From assembly GCF_011299575.1 (NCBI RefSeq), contig NZ_CP049863.1, positions 2,170,001 through 2,234,000 on the forward strand: DNA of 64,000 bases, read 5' to 3'. Numbering within the stretch: the stretch's first letter is position 1; each line of letters starts with the position of its first letter. Made by a program: the position numbers and the translations under genes. The notes below the pieces were generated by a model. That model saw nothing but the letters and a program-made list of their open reading frames with translations. It made no database searches and was not told the origin of the DNA. The DNA is from Leucobacter viscericola. GTDB taxonomy: Bacteria; Actinomycetota; Actinomycetes; Actinomycetales; Microbacteriaceae. Below, piece after piece: positions 32,882 to 43,629 of the stretch.

Positions 32882-35545
32882 ATGAGCGACCTATTCAAGC
32901 TACAGTCGGCGGCATCCGGGGGGAACGGGTTGTCTGCTGGAACGTGGGGCCAGCGAAGGAGTCTCGCAGCACATGTTGCGCTAGATTTCGAAACCGACTC
33001 TCAAGATGAGAGGAGGCGGGAGATGACCAGATCCGAGCAGTTTCTGGTGGTGGTCGACGTGCTTCAGAGCGGTCGGAACGTCGAACTCGTTGGTGAGTTT
33101 GGGAGCGGGCGAACGCATCTCTTGGAACGCGTTCGTGAGCACTTCATCATGATGGGGTGGCAGGTCATTGAGGTCACGGGTATTGAGACCTTTCGCAACT
33201 CTCCGCTCGTTGCGCTCTCCATCGCGGGGGTCGCTGGAACCCTTGATGCCCGCTCCTCCTCGCACGTTGGCGCCTATCGGGCGCTGCTTGACCAGGTTCA
33301 CCAGGGTCGCACGATCTTTATCGTTGACGACAGTGATTCTTTGGACGAGGCCTCTTGGGGCATACTTACGTCGCTGAGCTCGCGAGCGCACGTTCCGATG
33401 GTCGTTTCTCGACTCAAGCATCGCCCCCCGCACCAGACCACCCACCCGACGAGTGGCTTCTCGTCGATGTTCACTCTTGAGCTGCAGCCTATGGGGTACG
33501 CGGAGCTCGAGAAGAGCCTTGAAGAGCTCGTGCAGACGAAAATTGAACCCGGCACAATGAGCCGCATCTTCGCGAAGTCGGGTGGCACGATCGGCCTCGC
33601 AGAAACGATTTACAGCACGGCGCTGCGCGGTGGCCGCATAGTTGTTGAGGCCGAAGACGGAGTCGCGCGTGCGGTGGGCACCAGCCTGTGGTTGCCCGCG
33701 CTGCGTGCCGTCGCCGACACGATTCTGCAGCCCCTTCACGCCGACGATGTCGTTGCACTGAAGACCCTGGCCTTGCTCGGGCCTGCCGACCTGGCCACTG
33801 CGATGAAGGTGGTTCCGGTAGAGCGCATTCTCAGTCTTGAGGAGCGGTCTTTTTTGACTCTCGTAAACGCCGGTCCCGCAAGACTGGTCACCGTCAACCC
33901 GCCACTGCTGATTGAGCACTTTCGGCACGACGGGCTGCCCGCGCAGAGAACCATCCTGCTTGACGAGATCGATCACTCCCAGGTGGTTGAGACAGTCTCG
34001 GCGCCAGAAGAGGTGGGTATGCGCGAGACCGCTGCGCTCATCCGCCTGCTGCATGAGCGAGCAAGGTTGCGCACGCTAAAGGCGCGTGAGGGCTGGCGGC
34101 AGAGACCATCGCTGCGAACGGCAACGCAGTTTTTGGCCGCGCTGGAGGCGGACAACGCCCATTCAATTGACGAGGTCAACGCGTTATTTAACGACGTGCG
34201 CGGACTTACGGGAACCGAGAGTGACCGCGCGGAGTGGGAAGTCGTTCACGCCATGCACATTGCGAGTCATCACGGCCAGGCCGATGAGGCGGTGCGCCTG
34301 CTGCACGCGGCCGCGGAGGCCCTGCCCTCTGAGAGAGAGGCCTTGATCGCGCGGTCACTCATTATCGAGATGACCTTTTTTGCTGCGCCAGAGAAGTGGC
34401 CTCTTGATGACGTGGATATTTCCGTGCTTTCCCTTAAGAGCAGGCAGACTGTTCTCTACGCCCACGCTCACTGGTACTTGCAGCGGGGAGCACCAGACAA
34501 AGCTGCGGGATTGTTGGAGACGTACGACGACTGGGACGCCTCTGATCCTCAAGTGGGTGCGTTGATCATTTACACTCAGATCGCGCTGGGAAGCTACAAC
34601 TTCGGGTACCGCATTGCGATTGACCGACTTCGCGATGCACGTGCAGATTTGGACGCCTCGCGCATTCGCGTCTACGCATTTTTGGCGGCGGTCTCTGCGC
34701 TGTTCGCCAGGCGCTACGACGAGTCCGAGATTCTTGTCGCAGATGCGTCCGCCCTTGGCCTTCCAGTGGGCGGGGCGCCGAGCAGTTACATCGGCATCAC
34801 CGTTTTGAGCGCGTACTTCGCTGTCCGTAGAGGCCAGAGGGGACTCGCGACGCAGTATCTGGCTGAACTCGACTCGAGCGGTTTGAGAGACGGTGCCCTT
34901 CCCGGGCTTCACCGAGCGTTTGTGTATTCGCGGTTGGCGCTGCTCGAGGGAGACATTACGGCGGCTGCACGCATTCGGCGCGAAAGCGGCGACGAGCTTT
35001 GGGGTCGCCGCTGCGAGCTGGCGGCGGGCTACGAATACCTCGACGGAATTCTTCTTGAGCCGACGCAGGATGCGTGGGATCAGGTTAAGGATCGGATCGC
35101 CACTATCACGAGCCCATCGATCGTTCATATCGCTGAGTTCAGCGAAGCATTCGTGCGACGAGATGGCCAAGCGATGGTCGACGTCTTACAGACAGGCATC
35201 AATATCGGTCGTGCAGCGGAGTCGGTTCACCTCGCGAGAAGGGCGATGACCCAGCTTCGCGCCGAAGAGTCGAGCGACGATGCTGCGCTGTCGGGTTTGC
35301 AGGCGGTCATTGACGCGGGCGGACCGATCGGCGCAGGCACCATGTCGGGTGCTGAACTTACGCCGCGCGAGCGTGAGGTCGCAGAGCTTGTGGCCTCGGG
35401 AATGTCGAACCCAATGATTGCGGAAGCCCTTGTGGTGTCGACCCGAACCGTCGAGTCACACATCAACAAGCTCATGAAGAAGATTGGGGCCAAGAGGCGT
35501 CAAGATATTCGTGACTACCTCTTGGCAATCGGAAACCGCGCCTAG
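32882..35545 (+). CDS. Large ATPase-type LuxR family regulator
   Basis: An 887-residue LAL-like regulator. The N-terminal P-loop reads GEFGSGRTHLL, with Arg in place of the canonical Walker A lysine. The Walker B strand is TIFIVDDSD. A long alpha-helical (TPR-like) middle follows, then a C-terminal LuxR helix-turn-helix, LTPREREVAELVASGMSNPM and VSTRTVESHINKLMKKIGAKRR. ATG 32882 is preferred because AAAGGGGG lies at a good distance; a GTG two codons upstream overlaps that site. It is convergent with the adhesin gene of the pilus locus, so it may control that locus, but nothing in the sequence proves this. Confidence 0.87.
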   Translation: MSDLFKLQSAASGGNGLSAGTWGQRRSLAAHVALDFETDSQDERRREMTRSEQFLVVVDVLQSGRNVELVGEFGSGRTHLLERVREHFIMMGWQVIEVTGIETFRNSPLVALSIAGVAGTLDARSSSHVGAYRALLDQVHQGRTIFIVDDSDSLDEASWGILTSLSSRAHVPMVVSRLKHRPPHQTTHPTSGFSSMFTLELQPMGYAELEKSLEELVQTKIEPGTMSRIFAKSGGTIGLAETIYSTALRGGRIVVEAEDGVARAVGTSLWLPALRAVADTILQPLHADDVVALKTLALLGPADLATAMKVVPVERILSLEERSFLTLVNAGPARLVTVNPPLLIEHFRHDGLPAQRTILLDEIDHSQVVETVSAPEEVGMRETAALIRLLHERARLRTLKAREGWRQRPSLRTATQFLAALEADNAHSIDEVNALFNDVRGLTGTESDRAEWEVVHAMHIASHHGQADEAVRLLHAAAEALPSEREALIARSLIIEMTFFAAPEKWPLDDVDISVLSLKSRQTVLYAHAHWYLQRGAPDKAAGLLETYDDWDASDPQVGALIIYTQIALGSYNFGYRIAIDRLRDARADLDASRIRVYAFLAAVSALFARRYDESEILVADASALGLPVGGAPSSYIGITVLSAYFAVRRGQRGLATQYLAELDSSGLRDGALPGLHRAFVYSRLALLEGDITAAARIRRESGDELWGRRCELAAGYEYLDGILLEPTQDAWDQVKDRIATITSPSIVHIAEFSEAFVRRDGQAMVDVLQTGINIGRAAESVHLARRAMTQLRAEESSDDAALSGLQAVIDAGGPIGAGTMSGAELTPREREVAELVASGMSNPMIAEALVVSTRTVESHINKLMKKIGAKRRQDIRDYLLAIGNRA

Positions 35546-35567
35546 GCGAGGCCTAGACGCGGTTTCC
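35531..35567. terminator. Terminator hairpin overlapping the end of the LuxR-type gene
   Basis: GGAAACCGCGCCTAGGC pairs 16 of 17 with GCCTAGACGCGGTTTCC around a 3-base loop, a nearly fully paired 37-base hairpin. The left arm includes the last codons and stop of the regulator gene. It ends 16 bases before the convergent adhesin stop, so it probably serves both. Confidence 0.78.
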
Positions 35568-35583
35568 GGCCCACGAGGATCGT

Positions 35584-38500
35584 CTAGCCCGCGTGCTTTC
35601 CGGTCAGTGAGAACCGGCGCACCACGTACACACCGCTCACCGCGAGCAGCAGCACACCGAACAGCAGCACCCATTGCCACGGTTCTGACCCCGACTTCGG
35701 TAGGGGCGTCGCGCCCGGGTCGCGCACGACGAGGGTCCGCTCGTCCCATGAACTGGTGTTCCAGTCGTTGGTCGCCGCAAAGTAGCCAGACCGACCCGAG
35801 AGGGCCTGCACCTCGCCGTTTGACCGCACGCGGAACTGCACGGGTTCAGCCATCAGCTGGAACCCCTTCGGGGCCTTCGTCTCAACGAGCCAGTAGACGC
35901 CTTCCTTCAGCTCCGCCGTGAACCAGCCCTTTTGGCGCTCGGGTGCTGAGGTGTTCGGGTTGGTCACCTCGGTATCGAAGCCCGCGACGGTCTGGTTGTA
36001 GTCAGGCGTGTTTGGTGTTGTTGTCGAATCAGGGTGGATCAGCCACTCCGATCCCGACATGCCAACCACCGCATTTTTCACTGACTCGCCGGTCTTCCAG
36101 AGGTGCACTTCAAAGCCAGTTGGGGGCGTAAACCGCACCCAGGGTTTCGGGGTGAGTGCCTGGTTGCTGACAACCTGAGCGGTTGTGTCTGTGACCAGCG
36201 AGGTGCTGGCTGCGCTCGAGGGGATCCACGCCAGCGCGGAGTCGGGATACTTCCAGTCGCCGTTCGCCTCTGTGGGCGCGGGCCACGGTTCACGCAGTTT
36301 CACCTTGGTCGTGGCCTTGCCTGCATTGAGGGCGAGGCGCGTCAGCGACTGCCCAGGCACCAGCTGCAGTTCGTTGCCGACCGCGGGGATCGAGATATCG
36401 ACCACGGCGTTTCCGGTGAGGGTTTCCTCGCCGGCGCCAACGTAGGCCGTTACGAGGACCTCGCCGCCCGCTGTCTGCGGGTCAGGATCAGGGGTGATGT
36501 AGAGCGACAGTCGGTAGTCGTAACAACCGATGAGCTCTTGCGTGCTGGTTGCGCCACCCCAGTCGGTGTAGACCTCAACACCACCAACCACGTGCTTTGG
36601 AATCTTTACGAGGAAGTACTTCTTGCCGCCCTCGGTGATGATGTCGTCTTTTGTGACGGCGACCTTTTCTGAACGATCAAGGCCCATGCCCTTTTTCGGA
36701 TCGCCGAAGTACACGGTTCCTGATTCGATGGGCGCTGAGGTGCCAATCGTCAGCTGGTAGGGAACGTAGGTCTCAACGTCCTTGGGCTGTGCCACACCGA
36801 GCTGGCCAACCTGGTTGCCACCCCAGCCGTAGGACTTGCCGTCGGCGGTGTAGGCGATCCGCGATGTTGACAGCACAGGGTAGGCGAGTGTGCTGCCGCG
36901 CCCGCCGCCCGCGATCTGTGTGATGCCCTTGCCACTGAGGCCGGGAACCTTCGCCGGAACCTCGAGGTACGGGAAGTCCCAGTAGCTCTGCTCCGTACCC
37001 AAGTCACCGATGGGAGAGGTGGTGTCAGTGCGGCGGTTATTGCCGAACGCGTAGACCTCGTCGTTAGCGGTCGTCAGGTAGGTGTAGCCCTTGCCACCAA
37101 AGACACCCGTGATGTCCCTGCCGGTGAGGCCCGCAGGCAGGGATCCAATCTGCGGGGTGTACTGCACACCTGACCACACACCCGCCCACTGGGCAGGCAT
37201 CATGGCGAGGCCCCACTCGCGCGAACCCCAAGCGTAGAGTGTGTCACTCGTCAGCACGTAGGAGTTGTCGGGGGTCGCCTCAATCTGACGGATAATCTTT
37301 CCGTTGAGCGAGGGGATGCTGTAGGGAGTTGTCTGCGGCGGCGGCGCAAAGCCGTTGTTGGTTACGCCATTGCCAGATCGGACGCCTTCGCCCCAGCCGT
37401 ACACTCGGTTACCCGTCGAGGCGAGCGCGTGGATCGCACCGGCTGAGATGTCCGTAACGGTTACTCCCAAGAGAGTGGGTACCGCCAGTGGGGTTGGGTA
37501 CCGGTTGCTGTCGGCTACCCCTCGCCCGAGCTGAGCCTGGCCATTCGTGCCCCAGGCATAGACCAGTCCGCTTTTCGATAACGCGAGAGTGAATGCCGCA
37601 CCCGCCGATACGTCCTTAAACGTTGCGCCGGAGGGGGTGTTGTTCGTTGGCCTGGTAACGGCGGTTTCGGCGCCCGCGATCCCCAGCTGCACGCTGTTGC
37701 CCCACTGGTACAGGGTGCCGTTTTCAGTCACCGCGGCCGAGTGACTGCCACCAGCTGAGATGCGGGTTACTTTGTCGCTCGTTCGCACGACTGCGTCGTT
37801 TGAGGGGCCGAGTACCTTCACAGGGGTCGTGAGGTTGGACGTCGTGCCGTTGCCAACCTGCCCGTAGTTGTTCAAACCAAGGCCCCACACGTTGCCCTCG
37901 CGATCGAGGTAGAGCGTGTGCGCGCCGAGAGACGTCACGGTGTACAGCTGCGAGTGCCCGGTGAAGGGGCGATTACCGTACAGGTCGGGTGCGGGAGTGG
38001 TGTTGTCGCCGGCACCCATCGAAACCTGCACGATGTCGAGGCCAGGATCGGGCGCGGGCACCTTGATGAACTCGTCCGTACGGCCTGTTCCGTAACCGAG
38101 AACGGTGCCCTCGGTTTTGTCAGAGTTCAGCCATTTTGGCGCGACGTCGCAGGTGTAGCCGGGCCCCGGGGGTGGGGGAGTGATGCCGCCACCGTCATCG
38201 TAGAACTGCACGTCTCCGGTAGGAGTGTTACGCGTGACGGAGACCGGGCCGCTCGGGGAGGCCACGTTTGCAGTGGCGCGAGTATCGTACTTCCACTTGC
38301 CAGCGCCGTTGTTTGCGGGCGGGTTTGGCGTGACGAGTTTTACGTCTGCGGAGGCCCGGCCACTCGCGAGCGACAGTCCGGACACCCCGAATCCGCCGAC
38401 CTCTGTGAGGTGGGGGTTTGATCCGCCAAGCTGCTGAACAGTCAGGTCGGCCGTTGCCGCACCAGCGTACGGAGCCTCTTTTAAGTCGTAGAACCAGGTG

Positions 38501-40550
38501 CTCACCGTCGCCTTTTCGGAACTCGGCGCGGGGTTCGGTGCCGAGTCGATTTTCAGTGCGAAGTTATAGGTGTAGCAACCGGTGAGTGACCACTGGTTTT
38601 TCCCATCGTTCCACCACAGGTTGACCGGAGTTGGCCCTGAGTTGTGTGCGGGCACATCACCGCGCAGATACTTCTTGCCGCTCACTGTCACGACGTCGAT
38701 GTTTTTCGCGAGCTGCCACCCGGCGGGTGAATCACTCGCTGCAGGATCACCGAACACGATTTTGCTGCCACGCGCTTGGGTGTCGGTCATTGAGGTTGAT
38801 GTGGTGATGGTGACCCAGGGTTTTGCAGGCGTGCCAGCAACGCCGCTGATGGTGCGGGGTGCCTGAATGACGCCAAGGTCGCCGTAGCCGACCTGCATGC
38901 CCTTGCCCCAGGTTGCGGTGTTGCCGGCTTTTGCGCCAGCCGCCATATCGCCCACGGTTACCTCACTCGCACCCTGCAGACGGGGGCCGGTCCAGCGTTG
39001 CGCGACCGTTGCGTCGGTTCCGCCGCTTGAGCCGAGCTGGGCGTTGGTGTTGGTACCGGCGGTGTATACAGCTCCGCCGGTTGTGACAAACGCGGCAACG
39101 TACTGGCTACCCGAAACCTGCTTCACGCCGCTCATCAGGGTGTAAGTGGGGGTCGAACGATCAGTCGTGTCGCCCAGACCCAGACGGTAGCCCGCGTTGT
39201 AGCCCCAGGCATACAGCTCACCGGCTTGAGTAACCGCATAGGTGCTCGCGTTCGCCGCGCTCACCTGCTTCCACTTCATCGTGCCTATTTTCTGCACACC
39301 GCCGATGCCGCTCGTCTGGCCGTTGCCGAGGCGTCCGTTGAACTGGTACCCCCACATGTAGAGATCGCCGGAAGACGTCACTGCGCCGGAGTGCTGATAG
39401 CCAGCACTCACCATGTTGACGCCGCTCAGACCCGGAATCTTGGTCGGAGTGCCCCGGTGCCGACGCCGGCCGTGGCACCGTTGTTGTTCTTTCCCCATGC
39501 CCAGGCGTTGCCGAGAGTGTCCACCGCGAGGCTGTAGTCCCAGCCGCCGCTGATTTGCTTGAATTTGACCCCCGGCACGTTGATCTTGAGCGCACGCGAC
39601 TGACCGCCTGAGATCGTGGTCGTATTACCCTGCCCGAGCTGGCCGTAGTTATTGATGCTGCCCCAGGCGTAAATATCGCCGTCTTTTGTCAGCGCTAGCG
39701 CGTGCCCCGAGCCCGCGCTCACCTGCACAAACTGCACGCCCGCGGGTAGTGTCGACACTCTCGCCGGAGATGCCGAATAAGAGTTGGTGTTGCCACTAGT
39801 GCCGTTGCCCAGCTGGCCGTAGCGGTTGCCACCCCAAGCCCACACGGCGCCGTTCGCGTCGATTGCGAGACCAAAATCGCCCGCGTCGCCGTTTGTGTAC
39901 TTCGACAGAGAGACTGTCTCTTGGAATCCGGTCGGGTACTCAACCTCTGTGCTTGTGTCGGGCAGCGGGTAGTACACGAAGTGCTGGTTGGCGGTGCCGA
40001 GATCGGTGGGTACGCCGTTGTAACCGAGCACGGTCCCTTCTGGGCGGTCGCTGGTTGAGTAGCTGGAGCCCTTACCGAAACCGAACTCCTGGGTTACGAC
40101 CGGGCAGGTGCCCGTCGCGCGGTTGACGACGCTCGGCTTTGACGGGTCGGTCTTGAGCTCGTCGGGTGTGTAGGGCTCGAGCGTGAGCAGGTCGGGGTCG
40201 TCTGCAGTGGCTTGATCCTCTGCGGCTGCATCATCGTTTTCGACGGCTGCCTCGGCACCTTCAGGGGTTGTCTCCTTGGCTAGTGCCGTGTCACCGCCGG
40301 GTTCGCCAGACTTGCTGGCCTCGCCAGCGTTGCCACCCTCTGTCGCGGGAGCCTCGTCTTTTGCACCCTCACCGTTCTCGGCCGCATTTGGGCCCTCGTC
40401 AACGACCGCCGTCTGCGGGTTGGGTGATGGCTCGGGGACCTGTGCGATCGCTGCAGAGACGTCTGCCCCCACAATTCCGACCGCAAGGGTCGCGCTCACT
40501 ATCGTCGCGAGCACGCGCTTGCGCCATGCTTTTGAACTGATCCCGTTCAT
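35584..40550 (-). pseudogene. RCC1-repeat LPXTG surface adhesin of the pilus locus, frameshifted
   Basis: Repaired by one base, this encodes 1655 residues. Features: a signal peptide (LATIVSATLAVGIVGADVSA); an acidic Ala/Glu stretch; many RCC1-type propeller repeats in two or three blocks (WAWGGNRYGQLGNGT, MWGYQFNGRLGNGQ, VWGLGLNNYGQVGNGT); intervening Ig-like segments; a SpaA-type domain with the E-box WLVETKAPKGFQLMAEP; and a C-terminal LPKSG, hydrophobic helix, RRFSLTGKHAG. The two frames meet near 39450-39460; adding a G to ACCGGGGCACT gives GTGGTPTKIPGLSG. The start overlaps the sortase stop (ATGA). It is likely the large tip adhesin. If the deletion is real, the product is truncated and unanchored. 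Confidence 0.87.
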
Positions 40551-41512
40551 TCCGCAATTCCTCTTCGTTCGTGTTGAGAAGTCTTCTGGCGCCGCGAGCG
40601 CTTGTCGGCCGCGGCAAGTAACAACCACACGGCGATGGGAACACCCACCACCACGGGAATCCACCATGGAAAATCTGCGATGTAGTCAGCCGCTCGAATC
40701 TCCTTCAGCGCTGACTCGGCCTCGGGACCGTCGATGCGCTCTCCGCGCACGAGCAAGCGGTGCGAGTTCACACCCGTGGGTGTGCACGTCAGCAGCGTCA
40801 TGTAGTCCTTGCCGACGACCTGCCGCAGCTTGTCGCCCGAGTACACGGGTTCGACAACGTCGATGTTGTCGACCCGGTAGTAAAAACGTTCTCCCAATAC
40901 CTCTGAGAAGAACACGTCGCCCTTCTTCAGTTTGTCGAGATCCGTGAAGAGTTTTGAAGTCGCACGGCCCGAGTGCGCGGTCACAACTGAGTGTGTTGAC
41001 GATCCGCCCACGGGAAGAGCGGAACCATGCAGGTGCCCCGCGCCCTTATCCAGAGTCTTCGCGTCGGTGCCGTGGTTGATGGGCAGAGAAACGTTGATCC
41101 GCGGGATTTCGATCCAGCCCATGGACCCGCCGTCACCGATGCTCAGCTGGTTGAAGTAGTTCTCGTTGTCGTCGCGGAGGTCGATGGTCTTGCCCGAGCC
41201 ATCAAGCATGTAGGGATCGCGCAGCGGTCCGCCAGGAAGGTGCGCGTTGTAGTCGCGCGCGGCAGAGAAGAGTTGTGCGCGGGTTTCAGGATCGATCTCG
41301 TCGACCGCTTTTTCGTAGTTGATTCGCTGGTCTTTGAAGTCGAGCGAAGAGAACCAGTTGGAGATGGTGGGGAAGAGGAGAACGAGAACTCCCACGAGGG
41401 CGATGGCAGAGACCATCACGCGGTGAAGCCGCCCAGTGGGCTGCTGTTTCGTAGGCGTGGCCGCTCCACGCGGTGCTGCCGTGCGCTCCATCGTCGGTGC
41501 CGTGGCGTTCAT
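40547..41512 (-). CDS. Class C (pilus-assembly) sortase
   Basis: A 321-residue transpeptidase. Two transmembrane segments, near the N terminus (VMVSAIALVGVLVLLFPT) and C terminus (WWIPVVVGVPIAVWLLLAA), are typical of class C. The catalytic His lies in SVVTAHSGR, the Cys in TLLTCTP and the Arg in SHRLLVRGER. RDPYML in the N-terminal part matches the class C lid. It should polymerise the major pilin through lysine isopeptide bonds and add the adhesin. ATG 41512 follows GGGGGAG. It lies between pilin and adhesin genes and overlaps the latter. Confidence 0.93.
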   Translation of the reverse strand: MNATAPTMERTAAPRGAATPTKQQPTGRLHRVMVSAIALVGVLVLLFPTISNWFSSLDFKDQRINYEKAVDEIDPETRAQLFSAARDYNAHLPGGPLRDPYMLDGSGKTIDLRDDNENYFNQLSIGDGGSMGWIEIPRINVSLPINHGTDAKTLDKGAGHLHGSALPVGGSSTHSVVTAHSGRATSKLFTDLDKLKKGDVFFSEVLGERFYYRVDNIDVVEPVYSGDKLRQVVGKDYMTLLTCTPTGVNSHRLLVRGERIDGPEAESALKEIRAADYIADFPWWIPVVVGVPIAVWLLLAAADKRSRRQKTSQHERRGIAE

Positions 41513-41610
41513 GATTCTCCCCCTCTCCAACCACCTATGTGTGCTGGCCGGTGCGGATTGCTCCACACCGGCCAGGTTGGTGCCCGGCCGCTAGGGTCGG
41601 GTACCGGTTG

Positions 41611-43185
41611 TTACGCCTGAGCCTTGCGCTGACGTGACCGGATAACGATCATCGACGTTGCGCCGGCGAGCAGTGCGATACCGACCACCAGGAAGGCGAC
41701 CGTTCCGGCGCCACCGGTGAAGGGCAGTTCGAGGCCTGCGCCGCGAATAACGTTGACAACCTGAACCGGGTTGGTGAGCTGGAAGCTCGGGTTGACGTTG
41801 TCCTTGGTGACGGTGAAGCCCCAGGGCTCTGCGAGCAGTTCGTAACCCTTAGGAGCCTTGGTCTCGACGAGCCAGTAGTAGTTGTAGCGAGCGTCGGTTG
41901 TTCCGAGCTGAGTGTTCTCGGCGAAGTCCGAGAAGCGCACGTTGAACTCGCAGCTGCTGCCAGCACCCATGATGCAGGTGACGCCGTCCATCTTCACGAA
42001 GCCGGTTGTGGCGTTGCCGACGAGTGAGAAGTCGGGGGTTGCTGAGTGCGAGTAGTACACGTCGAACTCGGCGCCGTTCAGCAGTTCCTTCGCGTCGTTG
42101 ATCTTCTCGACCTTCACGTCAGCGTACTTCGTGATAGACGGGGGAGTTGCTGACTCTTCGGTCTCAGTGTCGGAGCCGGGCTTGTTGGTGATGACACCAC
42201 CGGTGTTCTCGAGTACACCCTGACCCGGGTAGCTTGCGTTGACCTCGGTGAGCACGCGAGTGAGCAGCGTGGCGCCCTTGTTTCCGTTGGCCTTTGCGAG
42301 GCCAGTGGGGGTAAGCGTTGCAGAGATCTTGCGGGTGGGGCCATCAACAGCAACGGTGAAGTCGGCCGGAGTGCTCAGCGCGACGTTGGTGCCGATCGGG
42401 TTCTGCCAGGTGTTACCGATCTGCATGGTCACACTCTTGTAGTCGAGCATTGCGCTCGGCGTATCGGTGACGGTCATGATCTTGACGTCGTTTGTGCCGT
42501 CGCCGGGGATCGTCGTGCGAATCTCCCAGGTGAGCTCTTGGCCGACGGTGTACTTGTCGGTGTCGAGCGGCACCTTTGCGGTGTCGTCCTGAATGTTCTT
42601 CGGGAAGACGTGAACGTCGTACATCCACGTGTTGAGGTTGTCGGGATCGGTCATCGGGATCGTCACGAAGAACGGTGCCGAAGCCTTGTGGCCAGCGGGC
42701 ACGTTGGTCTCGAGAACGTAGTAAGCGCCGATGTCGAGGTTGCTCCACTTGGCAACACCGGTGCCGTCTGCGCCGGTCACCTTGGATCCCTGGGTGGTGA
42801 GCGTAGCGCCCGCACCCGTGATGGCCGCTGCGGTCGGGTTTGCGCCGACGTTCGAGATCAGGCCCTCAAGGTACTGCCAGCCGGAGTTCTTGGTGAGGTC
42901 AAGGGCGGCGTTGCCAACCTTGAACACCTCGAACGTTGCGCCGTCGAGCAGCGTTGAGTTAGCGGAGGGTACGAAGCCGGGCTTGCCGTTGCCCTCGGTG
43001 GTGGGGCGCTCGTCGTCGGGCGTCGAGAACTTCGTGACGGTGATCGAGCCCTTCTTGGAGGTGTCGATCATCTGTGCGGGCGGTGCTGCTGCCGCGGGAG
43101 CCGCGAACGCGACAACGCCGACTGCGCAAGCTGCGAGCAACGCAACTGCGCCGCGCCAGCGCTTGTTTTTAAGGTTGTTAGTCAC
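41611..43185 (-). CDS. Major pilin subunit (SpaH/EbpB family, LPFTG)
   Basis: A 524-residue sortase-polymerised pilin. A signal peptide spans residues 1-34. The pilin motif, with the lysine used for cross-linking, is WMYDVHVFPKN. Prealbumin/CnaB-type domains include TPDDERPTTEGNGKPG...ATFEVFKVGN and VKVEKINDAKELLNGAEFDVYY, and the E-box is YWLVETKAPKGYELLAEP. The C-terminal sorting signal is LPFTGG, a hydrophobic helix and RSRQRKAQA. The order pilin, sortase, adhesin on one strand is a standard Gram-positive pilus island. Confidence 0.95.
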   Translation of the reverse strand: MTNNLKNKRWRGAVALLAACAVGVVAFAAPAAAAPPAQMIDTSKKGSITVTKFSTPDDERPTTEGNGKPGFVPSANSTLLDGATFEVFKVGNAALDLTKNSGWQYLEGLISNVGANPTAAAITGAGATLTTQGSKVTGADGTGVAKWSNLDIGAYYVLETNVPAGHKASAPFFVTIPMTDPDNLNTWMYDVHVFPKNIQDDTAKVPLDTDKYTVGQELTWEIRTTIPGDGTNDVKIMTVTDTPSAMLDYKSVTMQIGNTWQNPIGTNVALSTPADFTVAVDGPTRKISATLTPTGLAKANGNKGATLLTRVLTEVNASYPGQGVLENTGGVITNKPGSDTETEESATPPSITKYADVKVEKINDAKELLNGAEFDVYYSHSATPDFSLVGNATTGFVKMDGVTCIMGAGSSCEFNVRFSDFAENTQLGTTDARYNYYWLVETKAPKGYELLAEPWGFTVTKDNVNPSFQLTNPVQVVNVIRGAGLELPFTGGAGTVAFLVVGIALLAGATSMIVIRSRQRKAQA

Positions 43186-43629
43186 CTGGTTATCCCTTTC
43201 TAAGTCGAGAACGCAGCGCTTGCGAACTCACATCTATGCAGCACTCAGAACGGTCGCGCAGAGCAGTGTTACTCTGTGTCGTCAGGTAGACAGATTGAGA
43301 AGGCTGGGCGCTCTCACATTGGTCGCGGGAGGCCCAGGCTCGACCGCGGTGTTCGAGTGCATCTGAAGAACTTCGGCTCCGCGGTCTTAATGTGTGACCG
43401 TCATGAACCCGTGGTTATGCCCTCAGATATCACTTACCGTAAGACGTCGGCCCTTTAGTGGACAATGACTCGATACGGATCCCCGTAAGCCAAATTCATT
43501 AATCAGTGTGCCGCTGGGGGTGCGTGCGTGAAGGGGAAAAGCTTCTCCGTAAAGGGCGATCTGGTGTGCGTGTGTGGTTTGGGGTGCTCTTGGGGCGTTG
43601 TGCTGAATCGTCGTGTTTGGGTCTGTGGT
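43186..43629. other. Upstream region of the pilus operon
   Basis: A 444-base gap between the pilin start and the MarR stop, with no convincing gene in any frame. It contains the palindrome CTTAC-C-GTAAG near 43434 and, about 40 bases further on, TACGG-ATCC-CCGTA. These two short inverted repeats share the CGTAAG half and may be operator copies for pilus control. I could not place a confident -10/-35 pair. Confidence 0.45.
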
